NCBI GenBank assembly: GCA_900318265.1
Contig: ONKA01000014.1
Coordinates: 1 to 64,000, forward strand
Length of the DNA stretch: 64,000 bases
Direction: 5' to 3'
From: an uncultured Bacteroidales bacterium
GTDB taxonomy: Bacteria; Bacteroidota; Bacteroidia; Bacteroidales; F082
Shown: one piece after another, positions 27,341-36,128 of the stretch
Position numbering within the stretch: position 1 is the stretch's first letter
Layout: each line of letters opens with the position of its first letter
Translations under genes and position numbers: made by a program
Notes under the pieces: model-generated
What the model saw: only the letters and a program-made list of their open reading frames with translations
Database searches by the model: none
Told to the model about the DNA's origin: nothing

Positions 27341-27418
27341 ACTATGGCTTATGGCCTATGACTATGGCCTTCTTTCATTGGCCAACTGGCCATAGGCCAT
27401 AGTCATAAGCCATAGTCC
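27341..27418. repeat. Intergenic palindromic repeat, family I, copy B
   Basis: The left arm ACTATGGCTTATGGCCTATG followed by ACTATGGCC faces GGCCATAGGCC followed by ATAGTCATAAGCCATAGTCC. The two arms are built from permuted copies of the same ATGACTATGGCC and GGCTTATGGCC modules found at 468-565 and 63482-63557. It fills nearly all of the gap between two same-strand genes. Confidence 0.75.
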
Positions 27419-27420
27419 AA

Positions 27421-29883
27421 TTATTTGAACTTTAACTTTTTCTCCTTGGTATCAAACTCGAAGTTGCCGAGCTGCTTCATGTTCTTCTGTCCGATGACCC
27501 ATTGCTCGATCATCTTGCTGACGACCTTACACTCCACATTGTAGAGCGAACGGCCTGCGATTCTTACCTCCTTGATGACGACAATGGAATTGTTGGCAAT
27601 GCCACCAGTGGTGAGAATCTTTTCCGTGTCGCCCTTGAAGTCGTCTGCGGTGATGCGGCCGTCCTTCAGTAGCTGCAGAGCACGGCTCTCCGACACGCAG
27701 AAGTCGGCGTTTTGACTGTAGGTGAAAGGCTCTTTATAGCCGTCCACAATGCCGACGAAGTTGAAATAGCCTTTTTTATCGACAGTGAACATTTCTGTTT
27801 GGTCTTCTTCGGGGTTGATGGCAATGTTGACCGTGCCGCCTTCGCTGATGTGGTCGCGTGGCACGAAGTCCTTGCTTAGGATGCGGAACTCGGTGCGACG
27901 GTTCATCTGGTGGGCGGCTTCGCGGACGTCATTATTCGGCAGTTTGTTGATGAAGTCCTCGGTAAGTCTTGTGCCGGCCTTGAAGGTATATCCTCTCACG
28001 GTCATGTCTTTCTGGATGGTGCGCGGCACTCTTTCACCATAACCCTTGGCGGTGAGTCGATGCGGGTCGATACCTCTGATAATCAAATAATCCACAACAC
28101 TTTGGGCACGTTTCTGCGACAGGATGTCGTTGCGCTCGTCGGTGTCGCGGGCATCTGTGTGTGAGGCCAACTCGATGGTGATGGTCGGGTTGACTTGCAG
28201 GGTTTCGATCAGGCCTTGCAGCGAGTCTTCAAACTGGGGTTTGAGGTCCCATTTGCCCAAGTCGTAAAGGATGTCGGGCAGCATGATAGGCTCTTGAGGT
28301 ATGGGTTCGATGTCGAAGTCTTGTACGATATCCTTGCTGAACTCGAGGCCGATGGTGGTCTGTTGTGCGGTCAAGGTGAAGTAATTATCCTTATCAATGG
28401 TGATGTCGTAAGTCGTGTTCTTGTTGATTTGGCTGTCGCTGAAGTTGAAATAACCTTTCTCGTTGGTTCGGGTCATGATGTTGGAGCCATCGCTGCCAAT
28501 GAGGCGTACGGCAGCATTGCTGGCATACTGCTTGGTCTTGGCGTCTTTGACGGTGCCCGAGAAAGTGAACAGGACGGGCGGCTCTTCAAAGTAGTAGATG
28601 TTGTCCAAGCCACGGCTGTTGCCACGGTTGGAGGAGATGAAGCCGCGTTCGTCGGTGGGGTGGAAGACGATGGCAAAGTCGTCGCCGATTGAGTTGATGG
28701 GGTATTTCAAGTTGCGTGGCTCGCCCCATTGACCGCTGGTGTCCATTGAGGAGACGAAGATGTCGAGTCCACCCATGCCGCCGTGACCGTCTGAGGCGAA
28801 GTAAAGGGTCGTATCGTACCTCAAGAAGGGGAAGACCTCGTTGCCAGGCGTATTGATGCGTTCGCCTAGGTTGAAGGGGTGTTTGAAAGGCTCGGTGGTG
28901 TTGTCGCGCATGGCCACCCAGATGTCGTTGCCGCCAAAGCCACCTTTGCGTTCGGCAGCGAAGTAGATGATCAGCTCATCGCTTGAGAGCGTGGGATGTC
29001 CAACGATGTCCAAGGTGTCGACACCAGCAATCTCTACAGGACGTGCCTCCGAGAAGGAGCCGCCGCTCTTGCCAGCCACCATGATTTGGCAGCCGTTCTT
29101 GCGGTGGGCACCGTTCTGGCAGCGTGTGAAGTAGAGTTTGGTGTATTTAGAGTTCATGAAGGGAGTGCCTTCGCTGGCTTGGGTGTTGATGTTTTCGGCT
29201 TCGTCGGCAAGCACAGGTGTGCTCCAGTCGCCTTTGCGGTCTTGCTTCGAGGTGAAGAAGTCGGCAAATTCCTGACCGGTGATGCCGTCTTTCTCTTTGC
29301 CAGTGGCAGCATCGCGGGTAGAGGTGAAAATGATTTCGTTGTAGTTATTGTTGAGCCAGGTGGCTCCGAAATCGGAGTCTTTTGTCGAATTGATTTTTTT
29401 CAGCATCGTGAGCTGGTATTTCGACGGGTTTTCCATCCATTCTTGGATCTGTTGCGTGGTCTCCACGCCGAGAGGACCTCTTGGGTCGCCAGGAACCCGC
29501 TGGGAATAGGCTTCATACATCTCAATGGCATCCTTGAATTTCTCGTTCATCTTATAGGTTTCGGCCATATAAAGATAGAGCTCGGGATGGGTGTTGGGGT
29601 ATTCGGTCTTCAGCAGTCGTTTGTAGTAGGGCTCAGCGCGTTTGGTGAGACCGATGAGGCGGTAGCACTCGCCCATCTGGAAGCTGATGCGGTTGCGCTC
29701 GTCCTTGTTGCGGCGCACCTTGCGGTAGGCTTTCTTGTAGCGGTCGGCAGCCTCGGTGTATTGCTTGCGTCCAAAGGCCAAATCGGCGTTCTTGGCGGGG
29801 TTCCTTCTTTGGGCGTAGATGTCGGAACTCATAAAGATGAACAGCGCCGACATGATGATTAGAATGTATCTTTTCATAGACAT
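27421..29883 (-). CDS. PorE-like OmpA-family protein (TPR, propeller, CRD, OmpA)
   Basis: This 820-residue envelope protein has a signal peptide (about 1-26). TPR-like helices are at about 30-150, and WD40/PD40-type propeller repeats at about 165-440 (FTSTRDAATG, YFTRCQNG, IYFAAERKGGFGGNDIW, YFASDGHGGMGGLDIF, GFISSNRGNSRGLDNIY). A carboxypeptidase-regulatory-like fold is at about 448-530 and an OmpA_C peptidoglycan-binding domain at about 550-690 (IELASHTDARDTDERNDILS, RAQSVVDYLIIRGI). About 130 extra residues follow. This domain order matches T9SS component PorE, which anchors the secretion machine to peptidoglycan. The extra C-terminal segment and an insertion inside the OmpA domain make it longer than the Porphyromonas protein. 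Assignment to PorE rather than another OmpA-propeller protein is probable, not proven. Confidence 0.78.
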   Translation of the reverse strand: MSMKRYILIIMSALFIFMSSDIYAQRRNPAKNADLAFGRKQYTEAADRYKKAYRKVRRNKDERNRISFQMGECYRLIGLTKRAEPYYKRLLKTEYPNTHPELYLYMAETYKMNEKFKDAIEMYEAYSQRVPGDPRGPLGVETTQQIQEWMENPSKYQLTMLKKINSTKDSDFGATWLNNNYNEIIFTSTRDAATGKEKDGITGQEFADFFTSKQDRKGDWSTPVLADEAENINTQASEGTPFMNSKYTKLYFTRCQNGAHRKNGCQIMVAGKSGGSFSEARPVEIAGVDTLDIVGHPTLSSDELIIYFAAERKGGFGGNDIWVAMRDNTTEPFKHPFNLGERINTPGNEVFPFLRYDTTLYFASDGHGGMGGLDIFVSSMDTSGQWGEPRNLKYPINSIGDDFAIVFHPTDERGFISSNRGNSRGLDNIYYFEEPPVLFTFSGTVKDAKTKQYASNAAVRLIGSDGSNIMTRTNEKGYFNFSDSQINKNTTYDITIDKDNYFTLTAQQTTIGLEFSKDIVQDFDIEPIPQEPIMLPDILYDLGKWDLKPQFEDSLQGLIETLQVNPTITIELASHTDARDTDERNDILSQKRAQSVVDYLIIRGIDPHRLTAKGYGERVPRTIQKDMTVRGYTFKAGTRLTEDFINKLPNNDVREAAHQMNRRTEFRILSKDFVPRDHISEGGTVNIAINPEEDQTEMFTVDKKGYFNFVGIVDGYKEPFTYSQNADFCVSESRALQLLKDGRITADDFKGDTEKILTTGGIANNSIVVIKEVRIAGRSLYNVECKVVSKMIEQWVIGQKNMKQLGNFEFDTKEKKLKFK

Positions 29884-29930
29884 TATTTCTCTTTTTCCTA
29901 AACGCGCAAAAAGCGCATTTTATTATCGGA

Positions 29931-29938
29931 CAAAGGTA
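29931..29938 (-). promoter_or_regulatory. -7 box of the PorE-like gene
   Basis: TACCTTTG on the minus strand lies about 48 bases upstream of the start at 29883. No clear -33 element was seen. Confidence 0.45.
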
Positions 29939-29974
29939 CAACAATTCCGTGAATTGTAGGGGAGGATTTACAAC

Positions 29975-30004
29975 AAAAAAATCCCGCCGAAACGGGATTT
30001 TTTT
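29975..30004 (-). terminator. Rho-independent terminator of the C10 protease gene
   Basis: The stem ATCCCG/CGGGAT is extended by seven A/T pairs around the loop CCGAAA. It lies 20 bases past the stop of the minus-strand protease gene. Confidence 0.85.
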
Positions 30005-30024
30005 GATAGAAGCCAGGAAGCTTT

Positions 30025-32643
30025 TTATTCTGCTTTCACAATTCGACGCGTTATGGTGCATCCGTTGCTGACGGCTTGCAGGAAATACACGCCATCAGGC
30101 AGGCTCGATAGGTCGATTTGGATCATCTCGCAGCCTTTCGTGTCAAGGCATTTGATCTTTTGACCTATTGTGTTGTAGAGGCTGACCCCATCGATGTCTT
30201 CGCAGGTCACGTTCACTATGTCCTTGACGGGATTGGGATAGATGGTGAACAGGGTCTCGTCCGACTCTTCTACACCAGCACCGATGGCGACATCGATGGT
30301 AAGCAGGTAAGTGCCTGTCTTTCCTTCAAAGTAAGGCATGATGCAGAAGTAGAGCATGCCTCCACTGGTGATAATGCTCGACCCTATCTCGTCGTCGTAG
30401 AACTCTGACCAGACGCTTCCGTCGGTGGAGTAGGCAAACTTGGCGTCAACGGTGTAATAGGTGCTGCTGCCGCCGTTGTTGTAAGAGTCGTATAGACGCG
30501 GGGTGACAGTATAGTTGCGACCGGCATTGAGTTGGACTTTGTAATAGTCCACGTCAGATGTGCTGTGGAGGTTAGATTCCGTAGTACTGACAGATCCGTG
30601 GTTGCCCGTCATGTTTAAGGGCAGGAGGTAGGCTGAGCTAACGGTGTTGTTGGTTTCGTAGCGGTCGACGCTGACGGGTGCTGCCACCACTTCAACGCGG
30701 ACGGGGTTTTGGTAAGCATAGGCACCTGCATAATACCAGTTCGGATCGCCCGATTCTTGATAGGCCAGTTCCATATAATATGAACCAGGTTCTACAGTGA
30801 TTTCGCCCGTGAAATCAAGGCCGCCATCATAGTGGGAATTGGCAGGCATGCCGTTTGAGCAGTTGAGGATACCGATGTTTTGTGCCCATGAGCCGTCGAG
30901 GTTGGCCAAGTTGACACGGAACTTGCCGTAGAACGTCGTGGTGCCCGAGTTCCAAATGTCGACGTTGACAGTGGAGCTGGTGCCGTAATAGAGGTAGTCG
31001 CCCGTCACGATATTGAAATCGGAGTAGGTCTCGATGTCTTGCTCATATATGATATCGAAAAAGGCATTGTTGTGGCCGTTGTTGTCGATGGAGTTCCATA
31101 ACTCGCCGTCCAAGCTATAGGCCATGGCGACAGCATAGGAACCAGGAAGATAGGGCGGGCCAGCTTCGCATGTCAAGTTGCCATCCTTATAGTAATTGGG
31201 AGGTAATGGATTGGTGTGGAAGTCCCAAGTGTCCATCACGTCGAGGAAAATGTATTCTTCGTTATTGTCTTTCCTGAATATGGCGGCGCCTACCAAGCCT
31301 GAGAAATTGGCATCGCCCGTGTTGGCAACAGAGGCGTAGACTGACAAAGGATCATAGAACCAGAATTCAGAGTCCATCTGTAAATTGCTGTAGTAGATGA
31401 GGTTGTAGCTGGAGGTGCTGCCACCGCCTCCACCACCGCCTCCACCGCCACCGCCTCCACCACCGTTTTGGTTGGGCTCAATGCCGACGAGGGCTTGTTG
31501 GTTTTGGGAATAGTTGTACGTAGAGGGGTTCAGGTTGTTGATGTAGAAATAGTCGTTGTAGTATCCGCCCCATCCCCAGTTGAAGTGGAAATAGTTGCTG
31601 GCATTGTATCCATCGCACACGAAGGCGTGGCCACCTGAGTTGGAGAAACCGCCATACAGCATGGGACGTGAGTTGTCCAATTCATTTTTGAGGAGTTCGA
31701 TCCACTGGGCGTCTGAGTAGTTGCTCTTCCTCTCGCCATGCAATGTGCTCTTGTAGTCGAAATAGGTCTTTAATGCGAGCTCGGCACATGGAGTGGAATT
31801 GCCATAGTCGATGATATAGGCTGCGCTGCCGTAGTCGGGAGCGCCACTGATGCCGTACATCATTTCGACACTTACGCCACAGTGGTACATCAACGTGGCC
31901 ACTGCATTGTTGGCACTGCTCACGACATTGGGCATGTTCGCCCAATCGTAGTTGGCACTGAAGTCGGCGTAGAGCGTGCCGTATTCGGGATGCGACGAGG
32001 GAACGTAGGAGTGGTTGCCCAATCCATGTGTCGGATACGACCAGTATTTCATGATCTGTGCCATGGCGGTTGCCACGCATCCTGTCACCGTTCTTTGGCT
32101 GGCATTGTAGTCGTAAGGGCACTTGTCATTGTAGTATGGGGCTTGGTTCCATCGGGTTTGTACCAAGGGTGAAACAATTTTTTCCGACTTGATAGGCATG
32201 GTCTTGCCAAGGCGCATGCATTCCCATTCGTTGCGAATCTCGTCGGTGGCACTGAGTTTCATGCTTGTCGCATCTTGGATTTGCATTGCATAGCCGTCGA
32301 GCCAGGCTTTGAAGTTGGGTGGGAGCTCGCCACCATCGAAGTTGTTCTCGTATGAATAACCCAGGATAGGGGTTACGCAGTCGTCGGCGGCCATGATGAC
32401 ATAACCCTTGCCAGCGGTGTTGTTGAAGATGTAGAACTCGGAATAGCCGTACTGTGCAGCCACGTTCACAAATTGGGCATCTTCGGGTCTTTGCTTGTAC
32501 ACCTTGCCATCTTTCACGGCCATGATGTTGTTCTCCTTCCAGAAACGCTGGGCGAGTTGTTTCGCCGTGGTTTCGTCAATAGGGCCTCCTATTAGTGAAT
32601 AGCAGAAGGCCATTGTCAAAACAAATGTAAGAATTCTTTTCAT
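30025..32643 (-). CDS. C10-family cysteine protease with T9SS sorting domain
   Basis: This 872-residue protein has a short signal peptide. A Spi_C10-type propeptide (about 20-150; FWKENNI, AAQYGYSEFYIFN) precedes the catalytic domain. Cys189 is the nucleophile in TGCVATAMAQIMKYW and His339 is the base in GGHAFVCDGY, followed by FHFNWGWGG. This is the streptopain/interpain/periodontain family. A 15-Gly linker (394-408) leads to beta-sandwich repeats, a PPC-like domain (about 690-790) and a type A T9SS C-terminal domain (IYPNPVKDIVNV, SLYNTIGQKI, DGVYFLQAV). It is predicted to be a surface or secreted protease that is autoprocessed. Its role in host protein degradation is inference. Confidence 0.92.
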   Translation of the reverse strand: MKRILTFVLTMAFCYSLIGGPIDETTAKQLAQRFWKENNIMAVKDGKVYKQRPEDAQFVNVAAQYGYSEFYIFNNTAGKGYVIMAADDCVTPILGYSYENNFDGGELPPNFKAWLDGYAMQIQDATSMKLSATDEIRNEWECMRLGKTMPIKSEKIVSPLVQTRWNQAPYYNDKCPYDYNASQRTVTGCVATAMAQIMKYWSYPTHGLGNHSYVPSSHPEYGTLYADFSANYDWANMPNVVSSANNAVATLMYHCGVSVEMMYGISGAPDYGSAAYIIDYGNSTPCAELALKTYFDYKSTLHGERKSNYSDAQWIELLKNELDNSRPMLYGGFSNSGGHAFVCDGYNASNYFHFNWGWGGYYNDYFYINNLNPSTYNYSQNQQALVGIEPNQNGGGGGGGGGGGGGGGSTSSYNLIYYSNLQMDSEFWFYDPLSVYASVANTGDANFSGLVGAAIFRKDNNEEYIFLDVMDTWDFHTNPLPPNYYKDGNLTCEAGPPYLPGSYAVAMAYSLDGELWNSIDNNGHNNAFFDIIYEQDIETYSDFNIVTGDYLYYGTSSTVNVDIWNSGTTTFYGKFRVNLANLDGSWAQNIGILNCSNGMPANSHYDGGLDFTGEITVEPGSYYMELAYQESGDPNWYYAGAYAYQNPVRVEVVAAPVSVDRYETNNTVSSAYLLPLNMTGNHGSVSTTESNLHSTSDVDYYKVQLNAGRNYTVTPRLYDSYNNGGSSTYYTVDAKFAYSTDGSVWSEFYDDEIGSSIITSGGMLYFCIMPYFEGKTGTYLLTIDVAIGAGVEESDETLFTIYPNPVKDIVNVTCEDIDGVSLYNTIGQKIKCLDTKGCEMIQIDLSSLPDGVYFLQAVSNGCTITRRIVKAE
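31420..31464. repeat. Simple-sequence tract encoding 15 glycines
   Basis: Fifteen consecutive Gly codons using only GGC, GGT and GGA (read as GCC/ACC/TCC on this strand) form an imperfect trinucleotide repeat in the protease linker. All length changes by whole codons would keep the frame. Confidence 0.9.
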
Positions 32644-32711
32644 ATTGTAATTTATTGATTTTTAATATCTTGAAACAAAAGTGTTTGTGACAATATCATA
32701 GTATGATGAGG

Positions 32712-32740
32712 CAAAGATAATCATTTGGGATAAATAACAA
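32712..32740 (-). promoter_or_regulatory. Promoter of the C10 protease gene
   Basis: The minus-strand -7 box TATCTTTG (32712-32719) has TTG (32738-32740) 18 bp upstream. The predicted transcript start near 32705 leaves a leader of about 62 bases. Confidence 0.6.
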
Positions 32741-32772
32741 AAAAAATCCCGCCGTTTCCAGCGGGATTTTTT
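32741..32772 (-). terminator. Rho-independent terminator of secDF
   Basis: AAAAAATCCCGC pairs with GCGGGATTTTTT around the loop CGTTTCCA, 35 bases past the secDF stop. The A run overlaps the -33 element of the downstream protease promoter. Confidence 0.85.
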
Positions 32773-32806
32773 GCAAGCAGTTTAGAAGGTTAATAATGAT
32801 GTCTTA

Positions 32807-35800
32807 TCATTTTTTCTTAGTGTCTTCTGCTTCGATTTGCTTATCCTTCTTATTGCCTTTCATCAGCACGTAGGCGAACGGCGTCGACAGGAACACTGAC
32901 GAGAAGGTACCGGCGAGCACACCGACCAACAGGGCAAAGATGAAGCCGCGGATGGTGTCGCCACCGAAGATGAAGATGGCAAGCAACACGACCAAGGTTG
33001 AACCCGAGGTGTTGAACGAACGGGTCAAGGTGCTATTGACAGCGTTGGTCATATTCTCCTTCCAGGAGCTCTTCGGGTGCAGGTTGACGTTCTCACGGAC
33101 ACGGTCGAAGATAACCACCGTAGCGTTGATGGAGTAACCGATAACGGTCAGCACGGCAGCAATGAAGCTTTGGTCGACTTCCATGGTGAAGGGCAGGATG
33201 TTGTAGAACAACGAGTACATACCCAACACGATGATGGTGTCTTGTGCCAAGGCCATGATGGAGGCCACACCATACTGCCATTTCTTGAATCGGATGGCGA
33301 TGTAGACGAACATCAGAGCCAAAGCCACGATGATGGCCCAGATGGACTTACGCGTGACGTCGCTGGCGATGGTGGCACCGACTTTCTGGGTGCTCAGGAT
33401 GCCCACGGTCTCGTCTTCCGAAGAGAACTTCGTCATGGTCAGTTCATCTTTGTAGAGGCTCTTCAAGTTGTCGTAAAGGATGACTTGGATGATGCTATCC
33501 ACAGCAGGGTTGTCATTGTCGATCAAGAACTTGGTCGTGATCTTCACCTGACCGTTGGTACCGTAGGTCTTCACTTCAGGTGTTGACCAGTCTTCCACTT
33601 CGGTGTCGTTGCTCATTTCGAGAGCGTTGTGGATGCTGGCTTTGTCGACGTTGACGTTCGACAAGACGTCGCGCACTTGCTCAACCTTGATACTCGGGTC
33701 GTCGAATTGGACGACGTAGTTACGACCACCAGTGAAGTCGATGCCGAGGTTCAAGCCGCGGAAGCCGAGAGAACCTAAGCTAATGACCAAGAAGGCGATG
33801 CAGATGATGAAGGAAGTCTTACGGATGTCGATGAATCTGTAGTGCTTGTCCTGCAAGAAGTTGCGGGTGAAGTTGGTCGAGAAGCTGATTTCCTTTTCTT
33901 TGGCCAGCATGCGTTCGAAAATCAAACGGGTGATGAAGATGGACGTGGCCAAAGAGGTGAGGATACCGATGCAGAGGGTGACGGCGAAGCTGTGGACAGG
34001 ACCCGTACCCAAGATGATCAGGATGATACCGGTAATCAAGGTGGTGACGTTACCGTCGATAATGGCGGAGTAAGCGTTCTTGTAACCGTCTTGGATGGCG
34101 AGCTTGATACCCTTGCCAGCCTTGATTTCTTCCTTGATACGCTCGAAGATAATCACGTTCGAGTCAACAGCCATACCTAAGGTCAACACGATACCTGCGA
34201 TACCAGGCAGAGTCAGCACCGAGCCGAGGCATGCCAGCACACCAAACAGGAAGAACACGTTGATCAACAAGGCGATATCGGCAACGAAACCAGCCTTCTT
34301 ATAGAAGAATACCATGTAGGCCAGCACGAGGATGAAGGCGAACACCATTGACCACATACCTTTTTGCACGGATTCCTTACCGAGGGTAGGACCAACGACC
34401 TGCTCTTCAAGGATTCTTGCAGGTGCGGGCAGCTTACCTGCCTTCAGGATGTTGGCCAAGTCTTGAGCCTCTTCGATGGTCATTCCACCACCGCTGATGG
34501 ACGAACGGCCGTTCGGGATTTCACCATTGACGACGGGGTAGCTGTAGACGAGGTCATCAAGAACGATGGCGATTTGCTTGCCCACGTTGTCACGGGTGAG
34601 GTTCTTCCACTTATTGGCACCTTCGGGGTTCATTTGGATGGTGACCTCCACTTGGTTGCCTTGACCGTAGTCCTGACGGGCGTCGGTGATGACTTCACCA
34701 CCGAGGGCGCAGGTGTTGTCGCGCGACATCTTCAGGGCGACGAGGTCGAGCACTTCGATGCTCTCACCGTTTTCGCCGGAGATGCTCTCGGGCTTCACAG
34801 TCCAAGCGAGTTTCAGTTGGCGGGGGAACAGGCTCTTGGTCTCAGCCAGCATCTGGTTGATGGCGGCAGTGTCCTTCACCATGGCGATACCCACACGGGC
34901 CGAGGCGCCGTTGACGGGTTGCAGTTTGGAGAACAGGGGATGGTTGGCATCCAACTCTTCGTCAATCTGTTCTTCCTCGCCTTGGTTCTCGTTCAGCTGG
35001 TCGAGGAGGGCGACATCGGTGGTGTCGGCCTCAGTGGTTTCCACGTTTTCACCTTCTTCGGCAACGGCGGCCACTTCTTCGGTGGCGATGGTGTCGTTGC
35101 TCACGGCAGGCGTCTCTTCGGCATTGTTCTTGTTCTTTCTGTTGGCAGCCAACTTGGCATCAGCATCGATGAAAGCCTGCTGAATTTCGGAGAAGTTGTA
35201 GGTCTCCCAGAATTCGAGTTGAGCAGTACCTTGGAGGAGCTTACGCACACGCTCCGGATCCTTGATACCAGGCAGTTCGACGAGGATACGGCCCGAGTTT
35301 TCCAGTTTTTGGATGTTGGGCTGTGCCACACCGAAACGGTCGATACGGGTTCCGAGGATCTGATAGGAACGGTCGATGGCAGCATCGCTTTCTTCCTTCA
35401 AAACCTTCAGCACGTCGTCGTTGCTCGAATTGATGTTGATATCTTTTTTGTCCTTGAATTCCAAAAGGAAGATGGAGACGAGCTTAGCGTTGGGGTCAGT
35501 CTCCTTAAAGGCCTCGCCAAACAGGGTGACGAAATCGCCCTTGCTCTCTTGTTGGCGCTTCGAGGCCAGTTCCATGGCTTGAAGGAAAACGGGGTCTTGG
35601 GAGTCGTGCGATAAGGCCTTCACAATGTCCTTGACCGAGACTTCCAAGGTGACGTTCATACCGCCCTTCAAGTCCAAACCCAAGTTGATTTCTTTTTCTT
35701 TTGCGTCACGATAGGTGTACTTCTTGAATCCCAGATTGTACACGTTGACGGTGTTCATCGAGTCCAGATAGCTGTTTTCAAGCTTCTCCTTGAGGTAGTT

Positions 35801-36034
35801 CTTCGCCTGCGACTCATCCATGCTTTTCTTCTGCATGGTCTCGGCAATGGCGTCCTGGATGGACTCTGAAACGGCGATGTCTTGTCCGTTGGCATCTTTG
35901 GGGAAGACTTGCTCGATGGCATTCTTCTCGGCTCTGCGTTCCACAATCTTAGTCACCACAGTGAAAGAAAGCTGGTACAGGAAAATGAGCGCAAAGATGA
36001 TGGCTATCGCCCTAATTGCTCCTTTGTTTTGCAT
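32807..36034 (-). CDS. secDF: Protein translocase subunit SecDF (fused)
   Basis: This 1075-residue fusion of SecD and SecF assists SecYEG-driven export using the proton gradient. The SecD half has TM1 (about 8-26), the periplasmic P1 region with NLGLDLKGGMNVTLEVSV and GTRIDRFGVAQPNIQ, and the helices with GMAVDSNVIIFERIKEEI. The SecF half starts near residue 760 (FRGLNLGIDFTGGRNYVVQF) and ends with INATVVIFDRVREN and a six-helix bundle. A low-complexity acidic insert (about 298-360, EEVAAVAEEGENVETTEAD) interrupts the periplasmic part of SecD. Fused SecDF is normal for Bacteroidota. A -7 box TATTTTTG is at 36111-36118. Confidence 0.95.
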   Translation of the reverse strand: MQNKGAIRAIAIIFALIFLYQLSFTVVTKIVERRAEKNAIEQVFPKDANGQDIAVSESIQDAIAETMQKKSMDESQAKNYLKEKLENSYLDSMNTVNVYNLGFKKYTYRDAKEKEINLGLDLKGGMNVTLEVSVKDIVKALSHDSQDPVFLQAMELASKRQQESKGDFVTLFGEAFKETDPNAKLVSIFLLEFKDKKDININSSNDDVLKVLKEESDAAIDRSYQILGTRIDRFGVAQPNIQKLENSGRILVELPGIKDPERVRKLLQGTAQLEFWETYNFSEIQQAFIDADAKLAANRKNKNNAEETPAVSNDTIATEEVAAVAEEGENVETTEADTTDVALLDQLNENQGEEEQIDEELDANHPLFSKLQPVNGASARVGIAMVKDTAAINQMLAETKSLFPRQLKLAWTVKPESISGENGESIEVLDLVALKMSRDNTCALGGEVITDARQDYGQGNQVEVTIQMNPEGANKWKNLTRDNVGKQIAIVLDDLVYSYPVVNGEIPNGRSSISGGGMTIEEAQDLANILKAGKLPAPARILEEQVVGPTLGKESVQKGMWSMVFAFILVLAYMVFFYKKAGFVADIALLINVFFLFGVLACLGSVLTLPGIAGIVLTLGMAVDSNVIIFERIKEEIKAGKGIKLAIQDGYKNAYSAIIDGNVTTLITGIILIILGTGPVHSFAVTLCIGILTSLATSIFITRLIFERMLAKEKEISFSTNFTRNFLQDKHYRFIDIRKTSFIICIAFLVISLGSLGFRGLNLGIDFTGGRNYVVQFDDPSIKVEQVRDVLSNVNVDKASIHNALEMSNDTEVEDWSTPEVKTYGTNGQVKITTKFLIDNDNPAVDSIIQVILYDNLKSLYKDELTMTKFSSEDETVGILSTQKVGATIASDVTRKSIWAIIVALALMFVYIAIRFKKWQYGVASIMALAQDTIIVLGMYSLFYNILPFTMEVDQSFIAAVLTVIGYSINATVVIFDRVRENVNLHPKSSWKENMTNAVNSTLTRSFNTSGSTLVVLLAIFIFGGDTIRGFIFALLVGVLAGTFSSVFLSTPFAYVLMKGNKKDKQIEAEDTKKK

Positions 36035-36128
36035 TGTAAAACTGATTTAATTATTTGACTTTTAATTTGTTAAATTTCAAAAAGGTACATTTTACTCCAT
36101 TACGAGCCTGCAAAAATACGAAATATTT

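Noticed and set aside
34364-35614. 416-residue open frame opposite secDF
   Set aside because: Composition (Gly, Val, Asp, His rich) is typical of an antisense shadow; SecD domains are clear on the other strand.
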